A DNA stretch of 37,340 nt from Clostridium vincentii (GCF_002995745.1 NZ_PVXQ01000034.1:1-37340), one strand, 5' to 3'; positions 18,543 to 26,015 are shown, numbered from the stretch's first letter. Notes: generated by a model from the letters alone, not told the origin. A program made the numbers and translations.

Positions 18543-18793
18543 GGGTGTTTTTACCTTATCCGCCAAAAAGGTATATTAGCATATTGGTGGTTATGAGTTA
18601 GAACTAAATTAGAAATTATGTTACATATCACTATCAAATATTAGTATTAAGTAACATTCAATTTATGATTTGCTAATTAAGGAAGGTTAAAATTACACAA
18701 ATACATTGTGTAACTTTTAAAATAACTAAAATTCATATTAATAATATATTTTGCCCTTAATATACCTTTTTGGCGGGATAGGCAAAACTACCC
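18543..18793. mobile_element. Tn3-derived inverted-repeat miniature element (TIME/MITE), 251 bp
   Basis: No ORF inside. The ends are inverted repeats of about 36 bp: GGGTGTTTTTACCTTATCCG continuing to CCAAAAAGGTATATTA, and its complement GGGTAGTTTTGCCTATCCCG continuing the same way. They match the ends of the older Tn3-like element (1541-1594, 7527-7556), which could have mobilised it in trans. It is flanked by TA on both sides, but no 5-bp duplication is evident (ATTTA and TAATT). Confidence 0.75.
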
Positions 18794-18834
18794 TAATTGC
18801 TCTCTTCTTCAATCTTTGTAATATTCTGTTTCTT

Positions 18835-19208
18835 TTATTGCACTACTATAATCTTTATCTTTGAAACTAAGCCCGATGAATTATATTCCTTTATGGTTGT
18901 CGTTCCCTTTTTTAATGCTTTGACTTCGCCTTTTGAAGAAACAGTCGAAACCTCTTTATTTAAGGATGACCATTTCACATCTTTGTTCTTGCAATTATTA
19001 AAAACAGTTCCAAGCTGTACAGATTGTCCTTTCTTTAGGCTAATACAGATTTCAAGGCTTGCCGTCTTAGTCGGAATCTGCCTTGCAAAATAAGTATAAC
19101 TCCCTGCTGTCTTAGCCCACAACCTAAGATAGTATGTTCCAGCAGGCAAATCATATAGTATCGTAGAATACTACCTCTACACCCATTCAAAGCTTTATAT
19201 AGCCACAT
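18835..19208 (-). pseudogene. Surface-protein fragment with Big2-like (Ig-like) domain
   Basis: A short start region with AAGGAG and ATG at 19208 runs out of frame after about 12 codons. The next frame (19170-18835) encodes ILYDLPAGTYYLRLWAKTAG, as at the end of a pre-peptidase C-terminal or similar beta-sandwich domain. A bacterial Ig-like group 2 domain follows (VQLGTVFNN, VKWSSLNKEVSTVSSKGEV, GTTTIKEY). The frame ends normally at 18835. Only the C-terminal end of a clostridial surface protein is present, so the cassette seems to have captured a gene fragment. Expression could start at the promoter at 19221-19249. Confidence 0.65.
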
Positions 19209-19220
19209 TTAATTCTCCTT

Positions 19221-19249
19221 ATTTTACAACTACGTCTCAATCATGTCAA
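19221..19249 (-). promoter_or_regulatory. Sigma-A-type promoter in cassette leader
   Basis: TTGACA, 17 bases, TAAAAT, followed by AAGGAG and ATG. It sits at the far end of the conserved leader that starts at the R' core of site B. It would transcribe leftwards into the cassette. Confidence 0.7.
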
Positions 19250-19291
19250 ACCAAATAACTTATGATCAATCACTTTTTTTGTTCCAAATGA
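19226..19291 (-). repeat. Cassette leader repeat, copy B
   Basis: On the minus strand: GAACAAAAAAAGTGATTGAT, CATAAGTTAT, then TTGAGACGTAGTTGTAAA. It is shared with 22071-22139, 24271-24339, 25401-25461 and 26952-27022, each time directly after the R' core of an attC-like site. Confidence 0.75.
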
Positions 19292-19407
19292 CCTATATCG
19301 TCTCGTATCTCCGACGTTCCTGAACTGTGCCCCAAAGAAATACCCACTTGGCTGTGCTTGCACCCAGCGAAGGAATGTGCGTAGCGAACGGAGATATTTT
19401 GTTAGAT
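19292..19407 (-). repeat. attC-like site B
   Basis: Minus strand: R'' ATCTAAC (19401-19407), inner ATATCTCCGTTCGC, central arms ACATTCCTT and AGGAACGT, inner GTCGGAGATACGAGAC, and a decayed R' (GATATAGG in place of GTTATACGG). The two inner motifs pair through ATCTCCG/CGGAGAT with extra bases on one side, as attC sites do. The hydrolase gene on the right stops 25 bp before it. Confidence 0.75.
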
Positions 19408-19432
19408 GCTGTTTGGCACATGATTCAGACAT

Positions 19433-20203
19433 TTAATTTCTATATTTATTAATCATTTCTACAATTGCTTCAACAATTAGTTCCGGTTCATCATTTTGAA
19501 TATAATGTCCGCTATGTTTTGCTATGATAATTTTACTTTTTGTTGATAGATTTTTAAAATCCACTTGAAGTTTTTGCTCTACTTCAAAAATTTCTTGATT
19601 AGGCCAGTCTTTATCATAATTTTCTTGCAATCCACGAATTATTACAGTCAATGGAAAGTCAAATACACACTTATAAGTATCTATTTGTTTATAGCTTTTC
19701 ACTTTATCAATTTTTTCAACATTAAGCATAGGATTATTATAATACTCTCTATTTAAAGTTATTAATTGACTAGGTAAAACTTTCTCATAAGCTATTTCTT
19801 TATATTCTGGAGCTGCATCTACTAATATCATTCCTGCTATTAAATTGGGATAAATACTCGCAAACAATCTTGATACTAACCCCCCAAAAGAATGCCCTAC
19901 TAAGACAAAAGGAGGTTTAACTGAGACTTTTGCTAAAAGCTTAGGGAGATCTTGTACAATTTCAAGACATGTACGAGACATTAAAACTGCATCACTTTTA
20001 CCTATTCCTGCTCTATCATAAGAAAAAGTTGAAGTAAGTAACGATATTTTATTTTGAATATCGTTCCATGTTTCACTGCCATCACCCATCCCAGCTTCAA
20101 ATAGAACAGTTGGAGAACCATTTATGTAATTTTTGCTAAACATCTTATATCCATTAATATAGCTTTGTTCTTTCCTATATTTATCATCTGTTAATACATC
20201 CAT
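19433..20203 (-). CDS. Alpha/beta hydrolase (cassette gene)
   Basis: 256 residues from the ATG at 20203, which follows AAGGAGAGACAAA; the open frame is 29 codons longer. It contains EAGMGDGSETW (oxyanion region), YDRAGIGKSD, nucleophile elbow VGHSFGGL and catalytic His in SGHYIQND. No signal or membrane segment is seen, so it is cytoplasmic. It is the only gene between attC-like sites C and B. The stop lies 25 bp from site B, and the start lies 146 bp after the GTTAGAT core of site C: the geometry of an integron cassette. Substrate unknown. Confidence 0.87.
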   Translation of the reverse strand: MDVLTDDKYRKEQSYINGYKMFSKNYINGSPTVLFEAGMGDGSETWNDIQNKISLLTSTFSYDRAGIGKSDAVLMSRTCLEIVQDLPKLLAKVSVKPPFVLVGHSFGGLVSRLFASIYPNLIAGMILVDAAPEYKEIAYEKVLPSQLITLNREYYNNPMLNVEKIDKVKSYKQIDTYKCVFDFPLTVIIRGLQENYDKDWPNQEIFEVEQKLQVDFKNLSTKSKIIIAKHSGHYIQNDEPELIVEAIVEMINKYRN

Positions 20204-20348
20204 TTTGTCTCTCCTTTTAGTAAATTCATTATTACAACATAAAATAATTTCCAAGCCTCTTTTTATCTCCACAATCATGGTTAGTTTCATCAGTTTTATA
20301 CTAACACTTAAATGGACTCAAAAGTATCATTATGGTATGCCAAATGTC

Positions 20349-20410
20349 ATCTAACGTTTCTTGTTCAAATTACTCTCAAGCCAAGGCTGATGGCAACATT
20401 TTGTATGTGA
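20349..20410 (-). repeat. attC-like site C (short, hybrid cores)
   Basis: Minus strand: decayed R'' (ACATAC in place of GTATAAC) followed by AAAATGTTGCC, ATCAGCCTTGGCTTGAGAG, TTTGAACAAGAAAC and R' GTTAGAT (20349-20355). The left part matches the GTATAAC-type sites D and G. The right core is of the ATCTAAC/GTTAGAT type seen at the other end of the same cassette (site B). Confidence 0.65.
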
Positions 20411-20435
20411 TGTACAGACTCATTGAAGTTTAAAA

Positions 20436-21221
20436 TTAACTTAAATCAAAGAATAGTTCCGTCTTTTCTCCTGCTTTTTTAAAACCACATTTTTCATACA
20501 TTTCTTTTGCAGTATCTCCACCATCAGTTATAAGATAAACAAGTTCAACACAATTATCTTTTGCTTCCTCTAATAGGTGTTTTAATACAGAAGTGCCAAA
20601 CCCTTTTCTTTGATAGTTTTTTAATATATCAAAATCCTCTATTTTAGCAATATCATTATTTAACATAAATTCACAGTTTCCAATAGCTATACCCTTATAA
20701 TAACAAATATATAAATTTAAATTTGAATTTAGTTGCTTATATATTTCTGATTTCCTATATATTCTTTTCCTTGCAAATTCAGCACCCATAGCCGATTCAT
20801 TAGCTAAAATATCTACTTCTATACCCTCTTCCAATAGTTTTTCTGATAAGGCTTTCTTTATTATACACCCTTTATTTTTTGTTAAATAACCACTCATTTT
20901 GGGCTCAATATACATGTAATTATATTTGGTTACTTCAGGAACTACAGACAAGTTATTAATAAAATCATCGTCAACAGAAAAATTAAACTCTATTCTTAAA
21001 AAATTTGCGTTTTCATCCTTTCTTTTTTCTAATTCGTCAAAAATTATCTTTCTAAATTTATATTTACAAACACTGTTTTTGATAAATGTAAAATTGTGCA
21101 TATGCATGTCCTGTAAATTATTATCGTAAAACCTTATAATTTCAGTATCTTCATGGCTTTCGGTGAATTTCTTTGTATATATTAATTCGGTGCTTGAAAA
21201 TTTATTAAACATATTTACCAT
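20436..21221 (-). CDS. GNAT acetyltransferase (cassette gene)
   Basis: 261 residues. The C-terminal 110 residues carry the GNAT fold: IEDFDILKNYQRKGFGTSVL (acetyl-CoA loop Q-R-x-G-x-G) and MYEKCGFKKAGEK. The N-terminal half (about 1-140) is a poorly conserved domain. The start is ATG 21221, or the in-frame ATG at 21212; both have weak ribosome sites. The start lies only 27 bp from the half attC-like site D, and the stop is 25 bp from site C, so the gene fills its cassette completely. Acceptor unknown. Confidence 0.85.
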   Translation of the reverse strand: MVNMFNKFSSTELIYTKKFTESHEDTEIIRFYDNNLQDMHMHNFTFIKNSVCKYKFRKIIFDELEKRKDENANFLRIEFNFSVDDDFINNLSVVPEVTKYNYMYIEPKMSGYLTKNKGCIIKKALSEKLLEEGIEVDILANESAMGAEFARKRIYRKSEIYKQLNSNLNLYICYYKGIAIGNCEFMLNNDIAKIEDFDILKNYQRKGFGTSVLKHLLEEAKDNCVELVYLITDGGDTAKEMYEKCGFKKAGEKTELFFDLS

Positions 21222-21247
21222 CTACAATTATTATAAAAAATATTCCA

Positions 21248-21280
21248 CCAGCCAAGGCGAACGGCAACATTTTGTTATAC
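21248..21280 (-). repeat. attC-like site D (5' half only)
   Basis: Minus strand: GTATAAC (21274-21280), AAAATGTTGCCGTTCGCCTT, GGCTGG, then TGGAATATTTTT. It matches the first 45 bp of site G, including the start of its loop. The hairpin, L' and R' are missing, and the next gene starts at once. A deletion has joined a half site to the following cassette gene. Confidence 0.7.
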
Positions 21281-21373
21281 GGAGTTTAGCCACTACACTT
21301 TGAGCAAGACATACTCACGTTATCCTTAGATTTATTATGTATATGAATGTTGCTACATAACTATAAATGAAGA

Positions 21374-21925
21374 TTAGTTACCTGTCATCCATTCAGACTT
21401 TAAAATTCCATACTCATAAGTATCTGCCCATAACGGTTCTCCATTAATATCTTTCTTAAAATATATATTTTTAATAAGATTTCCTTCACGCCTCATACCA
21501 AGCCTTTCTAATAGTTTCCACGAATGTTCATTCAAAGGATTACACATTGCAACAATACGTCTTGCACCTAATTGTGAAAAAGCTGTATTCATCAATGCCT
21601 TTGCACTTTCTGTTGCATAACCTTTTCCCCAATAATTTTGATTAAATACATATCCTATTTCCCATGTGTCAAAATCCCCTTTAGCTAAATACAAGTTTCC
21701 TATGAGTTTACCCATCTCTTTTAAACATACTGCATAAAAAAAATCGTTTTCTGCTCTATCTATTGCTTCTTTCTTAGCTTCTGTTTCAGTATACACATTA
21801 TACGGTTCATATTTTACTACTGTCTCATTTGATAAGTATCCATATAAATCTTTCCAATCTGTTTTATAAAACTTTCTAATGATTAACCTCTCTGTAACTA
21901 TATTATTCAATTTAGTTTCCTCCAT
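21374..21925 (-). CDS. GNAT acetyltransferase (RimJ/RimL-like, cassette gene)
   Basis: 183 residues with TERLIIRKFYKTDWKDLY at the N-terminus, then GYVFNQNYWGKGYATESAKA (acetyl-CoA loop), RRIVAMCNPLNEHSWKLLERLGM and RREGNLIKN. This matches the RimJ/RimL family that includes streptothricin- and ribosomal-protein-type acetyltransferases. The ATG lies inside a hairpin-prone region (21930-21952) that contains the only upstream GGAG. It is the sole gene between sites E and D. Confidence 0.88.
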   Translation of the reverse strand: MEETKLNNIVTERLIIRKFYKTDWKDLYGYLSNETVVKYEPYNVYTETEAKKEAIDRAENDFFYAVCLKEMGKLIGNLYLAKGDFDTWEIGYVFNQNYWGKGYATESAKALMNTAFSQLGARRIVAMCNPLNEHSWKLLERLGMRREGNLIKNIYFKKDINGEPLWADTYEYGILKSEWMTGN

Positions 21926-21929
21926 ATAT

Positions 21930-21952
21930 TACAGGATATTATATCTCCTGTA
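21930..21952 (-). promoter_or_regulatory. Inverted repeat overlapping the ribosome binding site of the GNAT gene
   Basis: TACAGGA and TCCTGTA, seven-base arms nine bases apart, directly upstream of the start codon. In the RNA the stem would cover GGAG. It could be a protein operator or a translation-limiting hairpin. Confidence 0.4.
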
Positions 21953-22070
21953 TTTATTTACTTATTTATTCGAACATCTAACTTTCATGTAAACTCTTCC
22001 TTTCCTCTAAAATATCTATATTATTAAAATATTTCTAAAGTAAATATAAATAGTCCTTATGCCGTAACTT

Positions 22071-22139
22071 CTTATAACTACGTCTCAATAAGATTAACTC
22101 CACTAACTTATGAATAATCACTTTTTTGTTCTAAATTCC
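22071..22139 (-). repeat. Cassette leader repeat, copy E
   Basis: Same leader as copy B, starting at GGAATTTAGAACAAAAAAG next to the R' core of site E and ending with TTGAGACGTAGTTATAAG. The -10-like end is kept; the -35 region (TTAATC) is weak. Confidence 0.7.
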
Positions 22140-22251
22140 GTATAACGTTTCGCACTCAAGACATTCCTAAGCCTAGCCAGACTTGGCTTGGTGAAGGAAT
22201 GTGCTTTGGCAGTCTTTTAATGCCAAAGCGAACTTGAGTGCATTGTTATAC
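22140..22251 (-). repeat. attC-like site E (complete)
   Basis: 112 bp with perfect complementary outer cores GTATAAC (22245-22251 on the minus strand) and GTTATAC (22140-22146). Inner motifs are TGCACTCAAGTTCGC and CTTGAGTGCG, differing by inserted bases. A side stem GCTTTGGCA/TGCCAAAGC follows the first inner motif. The central arm ACATTCCTTCACC pairs partly with GGCTTAGGAATGT. This is the best-preserved site in the window. Confidence 0.85.
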
Positions 22252-22398
22252 GGAGTCTTAGACACAACACTTTAGAAGTTTATATGTCCAAATTCAAATT
22301 AAATCATCTAAATGTCCGATATCATTAATACATTTTACTGTTATCTTTTTATCTCCATCATCATATTTCACAATACTTATACTACAATTATCAATTTA

Positions 22399-22436
22399 GT
22401 TTTTGCCTATCCCGCCAAAAGGTATATTAGTAGATT
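22399..22436 (+). repeat. Solitary end of the Tn3-derived miniature element
   Basis: GTTTTTGCCTATCCCGCC then AAAAGGTATATTAGTAGATT matches the ends of the element at 18543-18793. It lacks the terminal GGGTG, and no partner end is found within the next 500 bp. A remnant. Confidence 0.6.
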
Positions 22437-22484
22437 ATAATACAATACTCTAGTTCACGCCTATGATCCTCAAATTGTAATGTA

Positions 22485-22652
22485 TTACAATATAGTATGT
22501 CCTATTAGTTCTGTAACTTTCTTTGATAATTCAACAAAGTCCGTGTTACCTAATGTTTTGATAAAAGGCTCTTTTGGTAATAACTGTCTTAACGTATATT
22601 TTCCGCGTTTTGCGAGCGCTACCCCTAATTGTATCAGCGAAGGAGGTATCAT
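22485..22652 (-). CDS. Small ORF, 55 residues, probably a gene fragment
   Basis: The frame begins MIPPSLIQLGVALAKRGKYT and ends in KKVTELIGHTIL. Amino-acid composition and codon use look coding, but I cannot name the family. AGGGAG lies about 20 bases ahead of the ATG, too far for a normal start, so this may be the C-terminal end of a longer protein. It sits between the solitary miniature-element end and the CPBP fragment, among other debris. Confidence 0.35.
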   Translation of the reverse strand: MIPPSLIQLGVALAKRGKYTLRQLLPKEPFIKTLGNTDFVELSKKVTELIGHTIL

Positions 22653-22730
22653 TGTACTTAATTGGAATTTATTCTCCCTTTTAGTTTGCCGAAATATTAC
22701 CCTTTTAGTTTACCATTAACAAATTATAAT

Positions 22731-22862
22731 TTCGATATTTCTAAACTTAAGTATTGAGGAAATTGAACTTGCAAACTCAACTAGAAAGGTTAATACAACC
22801 CCCAACATCATTGTAAATACTATAGTATGTCCATTTGATACTTTTTCTTTTATAACAACAAA
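22731..22862 (-). pseudogene. N-terminal fragment of a CPBP protease gene
   Basis: About 44 codons (IKEKVSNGH, then MMLGVVLT, FASSISSILKF) are closely similar in DNA and protein to the start of the intact CPBP gene at 29463-30239 (MKEKVSKDH, MLGVILT, FASAISSILKF). The catalytic part is absent, and the sequence changes abruptly at 22731. A partial duplicate in the cassette region. Confidence 0.75.
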
Positions 22863-22902
22863 TCCTCTTATTTTATTTATTATAAAATTAACTGCATTTT
22901 GC

Positions 22903-23922
22903 TCAATTTAACTTATTTATAACCTCTATTATATCGTTATTTACTTCATTAGGTGCATATTGATGTATATAATGAGGACTGCCATTGACAATTCTTTGCT
23001 TACTATCTGTTGACCAGGACATAAAATCTTCTTGACTCTTTTTCCATTTACTATCTTTTGCTTCTTCACCAGATGTTAATATTCTTAAAGGTATTTCTCC
23101 TAAATTCCCATTCTTCTTTACAATCAGTGCATTTGATTTTAACTTTGCTAATTCATCTGTCTTGTTCTTATTTGTCATAGTTTTTAAATACATTGCGGTA
23201 TCAACATTTTTTAAATCTAATGGCAAAAGTGATAGTTGATTCCGAGCTGAATATGCTGAATTATAAAAGTTTTTTGAATACTTAAACAATAGTCTCATTA
23301 TTCCTTCATTTTTTAAAACTGATTTTAGTTTCATAGATGATATTGGGTTTTGATTAATTTCTTCATTTGCATAAAATTCTGGACTTCCCCCATCTATCAT
23401 AACAATTCCTTTAACTTCATTTTTATACATTTGGGTAAATCTTATAATTTCCAATGAACCCAGGGAATGACCTACAAGTATATATGGAGCCTTTTCTCCT
23501 GATTTTTCAAGTAATTCATGCATTTCCTTTGTAATTGTGTCAATATCTCTATTTGTATTACCAACTTCGCTATATCCATATCCTGGTCTTTCATAAACCA
23601 CAGTCCTTGTATACTTTGATATCTCATTATATAAAGGATAAAAGTCAGCATATGGACTCGGTGTACCGAAGCCTGATACTAAAACTACTGTTGAATTTCC
23701 TTTTCCTTCCGCATAGATATGCATATCATGACCATTTACTTTAACAATTTTTCCTGGCACACTATATTTTTTGCTATCAGAATATAACCCAATTCTTTCA
23801 TATATCAAGCCTGATATACTTATTAATAAGATTACTGTAAAAAAAAAAATTATAATATTCCTAAAGCCTTTAAAAATTCTCTTTCCAATATTCACTTGTT
23901 TCTTTCCTGTTTTATTTATCAT
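22903..23922 (-). CDS. Membrane-anchored alpha/beta hydrolase
   Basis: 339 residues. An N-terminal segment (KGFRNIIIFFFTVILLISIS) anchors it in the membrane. The hydrolase domain shows VSGFGTPSPY, YERPGYGYSEVG, nucleophile LVGHSLGSLE, acidic DGGSPEFY and His in GSPHYIHQY. Relatives are annotated only broadly as alpha/beta hydrolases. GGGGAGTGG precedes the ATG. It shares an attC-bounded interval (E to F) with a second, broken hydrolase gene just upstream. Confidence 0.87.
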   Translation of the reverse strand: MINKTGKKQVNIGKRIFKGFRNIIIFFFTVILLISISGLIYERIGLYSDSKKYSVPGKIVKVNGHDMHIYAEGKGNSTVVLVSGFGTPSPYADFYPLYNEISKYTRTVVYERPGYGYSEVGNTNRDIDTITKEMHELLEKSGEKAPYILVGHSLGSLEIIRFTQMYKNEVKGIVMIDGGSPEFYANEEINQNPISSMKLKSVLKNEGIMRLLFKYSKNFYNSAYSARNQLSLLPLDLKNVDTAMYLKTMTNKNKTDELAKLKSNALIVKKNGNLGEIPLRILTSGEEAKDSKWKKSQEDFMSWSTDSKQRIVNGSPHYIHQYAPNEVNNDIIEVINKLN

Positions 23923-24024
23923 ATAATTCCACTCCCCATTTCATATTCAATTATTTCGAGTTCATATTTTTTCAATAAAATACTACTTTATTAGACCCTA
24001 AATTTGTTTTTAAAACTTTGGCAG

Positions 24025-24237
24025 TTATCCTTGGTCCCAATGAACTACTGTAAAAATATCTTCCCATTTTTCTTGAAAAGCATGCGCAAATATTGACTCA
24101 GCACAACCAGGACCACCATGTAAAAACAACATTACTGGATTATCATACTTTGTACCAGAATGAAATAGATATTAATTAATACCATTAATTTGTACATATT
24201 CGTCAATATAAATTAACCTCTTTGACTTATTTTTCAT
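24025..24237 (-). pseudogene. Alpha/beta hydrolase (proline iminopeptidase-like), truncated with internal stop
   Basis: GGAGAAATGG precedes the ATG at 24237 (MKNKSKRLIYIDEY). A TAA at 24172-24174 interrupts the frame. It continues with NPVMLFLHGGPGCAES and VVHWDQG, the oxyanion part of the S33 family, and ends at a TAA at 24025. The nucleophile and His regions are gone. Confidence 0.75.
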
Positions 24238-24270
24238 AATTCCATTTCTCCTTTCTTTGTGACACCTTTT

Positions 24271-24339
24271 TTACAATAGCGTCTTAAAAAGACCATTTCC
24301 ACTAACCTGTGATCAATCACTTTTTTTGTTCTAAATTCC
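24271..24339 (-). repeat. Cassette leader repeat, copy F
   Basis: GGAATTTAGAACAAAAAAAG, TGATTGATCACAGGTTAG, then TTAAGACGCTATTGTAAAAA. It lies between the R' core of site F and the broken hydrolase gene, whose start codon lies about 35 bp further on. Confidence 0.7.
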
Positions 24340-24447
24340 GTATAACGTTTCGTGTTCAAGACGCCGAGAAGCCTAGTTCAACTGCGTAATAAAGTTGATT
24401 ACAAAGAAGGCGGGTCTCTCAAAAATTTCGCCTGGCAACAATTATGA
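24340..24447 (-). repeat. attC-like site F
   Basis: Minus strand: decayed R'' (GTCATAA near 24441-24447), TGTTGCCAGGCGAAA, a central region with GCCTTCTTTG and GCTTCTCGGC, L' GTCTTGAACACGAAAC, R' GTTATAC (24340-24346). The left half matches the TGTTGCC-type sites. The right half carries a different inner motif (TTGAACA), as in site C, so the halves are mismatched. Confidence 0.6.
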
Positions 24448-24487
24448 CAGACACTCACACATTAATATCTGAAATATATCTTCCTTC

Positions 24488-25303
24488 TTATTTGTACAAC
24501 TCATTTTTTGAAAAAAGATCGCAATATTCTAGCTGCTGCTTATAAAATGCATCATGGTTGCCCTCTGTAAATTCCGACTTTATATCCTCATCCAAAGTTT
24601 TATCTTGTCCTACAATATTTGGATAAGTATAAGCATAAAAATAAGCATGTTGCTTCCAAATAGCTTCTACACTGCCAGGGTATTTAAAGTCGACGTCCTG
24701 ATCGTCAAAATATGTTGCCTTATTTTTAATCTCCTGCGGTTCAAATCCATTATTTAAAAAACGCTTTGTTTGTTCATAAAAATGTCCTGCGCCGCTTATA
24801 ACCAATATTTTTAAATTCTCAGGAATTGTATTCAACTTATTATTAATATTTTCAAATATCATATCATCACGCTTATCATTTGTTGTACCTGATTTATAAC
24901 TATTATCCACAAACCACCAATCTATCATTTCTACTGCAATATCGTTGTCTTTGCAATAACTATATACAACGGTCATATCTATTGGCCCATCCACCACCCC
25001 ATAGTCTTTGAAATACTTTTCTCGTGCTTCAATAAAGACAACGTCTGGCTTTACATTCCGAGCGACACTCAAAAGATCTTCCATGGAATAGTTAATCCAT
25101 TTATTAAAATGATCTTCATGAAATGCTCCCAATAAATAAACTTCTTGATTTTGTGTTGTTTCAAACTTTTTTAGGAGGCTGTTTTTATTCAAATATCTAT
25201 TCCACATCAAACCTAACACCACGATTGCCGCTATGAGTACAATTGACAGCCCTATGAATATTCTTTTTACTATTTTTGACTTTTTCTTAATACTACCAGT
25301 CAT
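24488..25303 (-). CDS. Membrane-anchored TraB/GumN-like protein (cassette gene)
   Basis: 271 residues. N-terminal lysines plus IFIGLSIVLIAAIVVLGLMW form a membrane anchor. The following domain has VYLLGAFHEDHF, similar to the L-G-T-x-H motif of TraB/GumN-type proteins, then PDVVFIEAREKYF and ISGAGHFYEQ with more conserved acidic and His residues. Proposed activities for the family (metallopeptidase, pheromone shutdown) are not settled. AAGGGGGAAG lies directly before the ATG. The gene is alone between sites G and F, with its stop about 40 bp before site F. Confidence 0.6.
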   Translation of the reverse strand: MTGSIKKKSKIVKRIFIGLSIVLIAAIVVLGLMWNRYLNKNSLLKKFETTQNQEVYLLGAFHEDHFNKWINYSMEDLLSVARNVKPDVVFIEAREKYFKDYGVVDGPIDMTVVYSYCKDNDIAVEMIDWWFVDNSYKSGTTNDKRDDMIFENINNKLNTIPENLKILVISGAGHFYEQTKRFLNNGFEPQEIKNKATYFDDQDVDFKYPGSVEAIWKQHAYFYAYTYPNIVGQDKTLDEDIKSEFTEGNHDAFYKQQLEYCDLFSKNELYK

Positions 25304-25400
25304 TCTCTTCCCCCTTATATGTTTCTTTAGAATTTAACGCACGGCCTCAAATTCCTATTTATGTTTCTGTTATATAAATAATTTTTGTTACACATAAGTT

Positions 25401-25461
25401 TACAATCACGTCTCAACAAATCTGAAAACCTTTATCTTATCGCTCTTTTTTCAAAAGTTAC
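25401..25461 (-). repeat. Cassette leader repeat, copy G
   Basis: A diverged copy of the leader beginning after the R' core of site G. TTGAGACGTGATTGTAAACT is kept at the far end, but the GAACAAAAAAAG part has changed to TTGAAAAAAGAGC. Confidence 0.6.
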
Positions 25462-25638
25462 GTATAACGTTTCGTGTTGCCGACGTTTCCCAGCCCTAGT
25501 GCGACCGCACTTGGGCAGGGGAATGTGCCTTGGCGATGGAAAACTTTAAACCTATATATAGATTATAAGTTATAAATTTACACAATGTTATATAAAAATA
25601 TCCCGCCAGCCAAGGCGAACGGCAACATTTTGTTATAC
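25462..25638 (-). repeat. attC-like site G (complete, long loop)
   Basis: 177 bp. Minus strand: R'' GTATAAC (25632-25638), AAAATGTTGCCGTTCGCCTT, GGCTGG, an A+T-rich loop of about 70 bp, CGCCAAGGCACATTCCCC, hairpin GTGCGGTCGCAC, GGGAAACGTCGGCAACACG, AAAC and R' GTTATAC (25462-25468). Inner motifs TGTTGCCG and CGGCAACA pair. CCAAGGCGAACGGCAACA is repeated exactly in site D. Confidence 0.85.
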
Positions 25639-25760
25639 GGAGTTTAGCCACACCACTTTGAGCAAGACCTACTCCAGTTCTCCTTAAATATGATTTACAT
25701 TAGATAATGATAGTGCATCAATATAAGAAAACTTCTATGTACTTGTAACTGCTCATTTAA

Positions 25761-25967
25761 CTAAGTTTTATCGTTACAGGTTTTATCTTTTTTATAACAA
25801 AAATAGTAAACAATATAGTTTATTACTACAAATATAACACCATAAATCAGTGGATGAAACAAATCAATGATTCCTAAAATATAAATGTCTACAAGGACTG
25901 ATAGTATTATAATTAGGCTATGTTTAATAACAGTGTTGAAAATATAACAATTTTTAAGAGAATCCAA
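25761..25967 (-). CDS. Small membrane protein, 68 residues
   Basis: Two predicted membrane helices (HSLIIILSVLVDIYILGII and LIYGVIFVVINYIVYYF) and a basic, polar C-terminus. The start is a TTG at 25967 preceded by AAGGGA; GAATCCA/TGGATTC forms a small hairpin around the start. No family recognised. It lies closest to site G in the cassette interval G-H. Confidence 0.5.
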   Translation of the reverse strand: MDSLKNCYIFNTVIKHSLIIILSVLVDIYILGIIDLFHPLIYGVIFVVINYIVYYFCYKKDKTCNDKT

Positions 25968-26015
25968 AAATGGATTCCCTTAATTCGCATTTCAAGAAAC
26001 AGGCGAATTAACTTG

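Noticed and set aside
18541..18795. TA flanks considered as proof of a Tc1/mariner-type miniature element.
   Set aside because: TA is common in this A+T-rich DNA. The ends match those of a Tn3-family element whose transposase is adjacent to its own end at 7511-7556.
19241..19432. Minus-strand ORF of 63 residues between the surface-protein fragment and the hydrolase gene.
   Set aside because: It is the read-through of attC-like site B and its leader repeat. It has no ribosome site and no coding pattern.
22480..22719. Plus-strand ORF of 79 residues.
   Set aside because: The opposite strand carries the more coding-like 55-codon frame, and this frame has no start signals.
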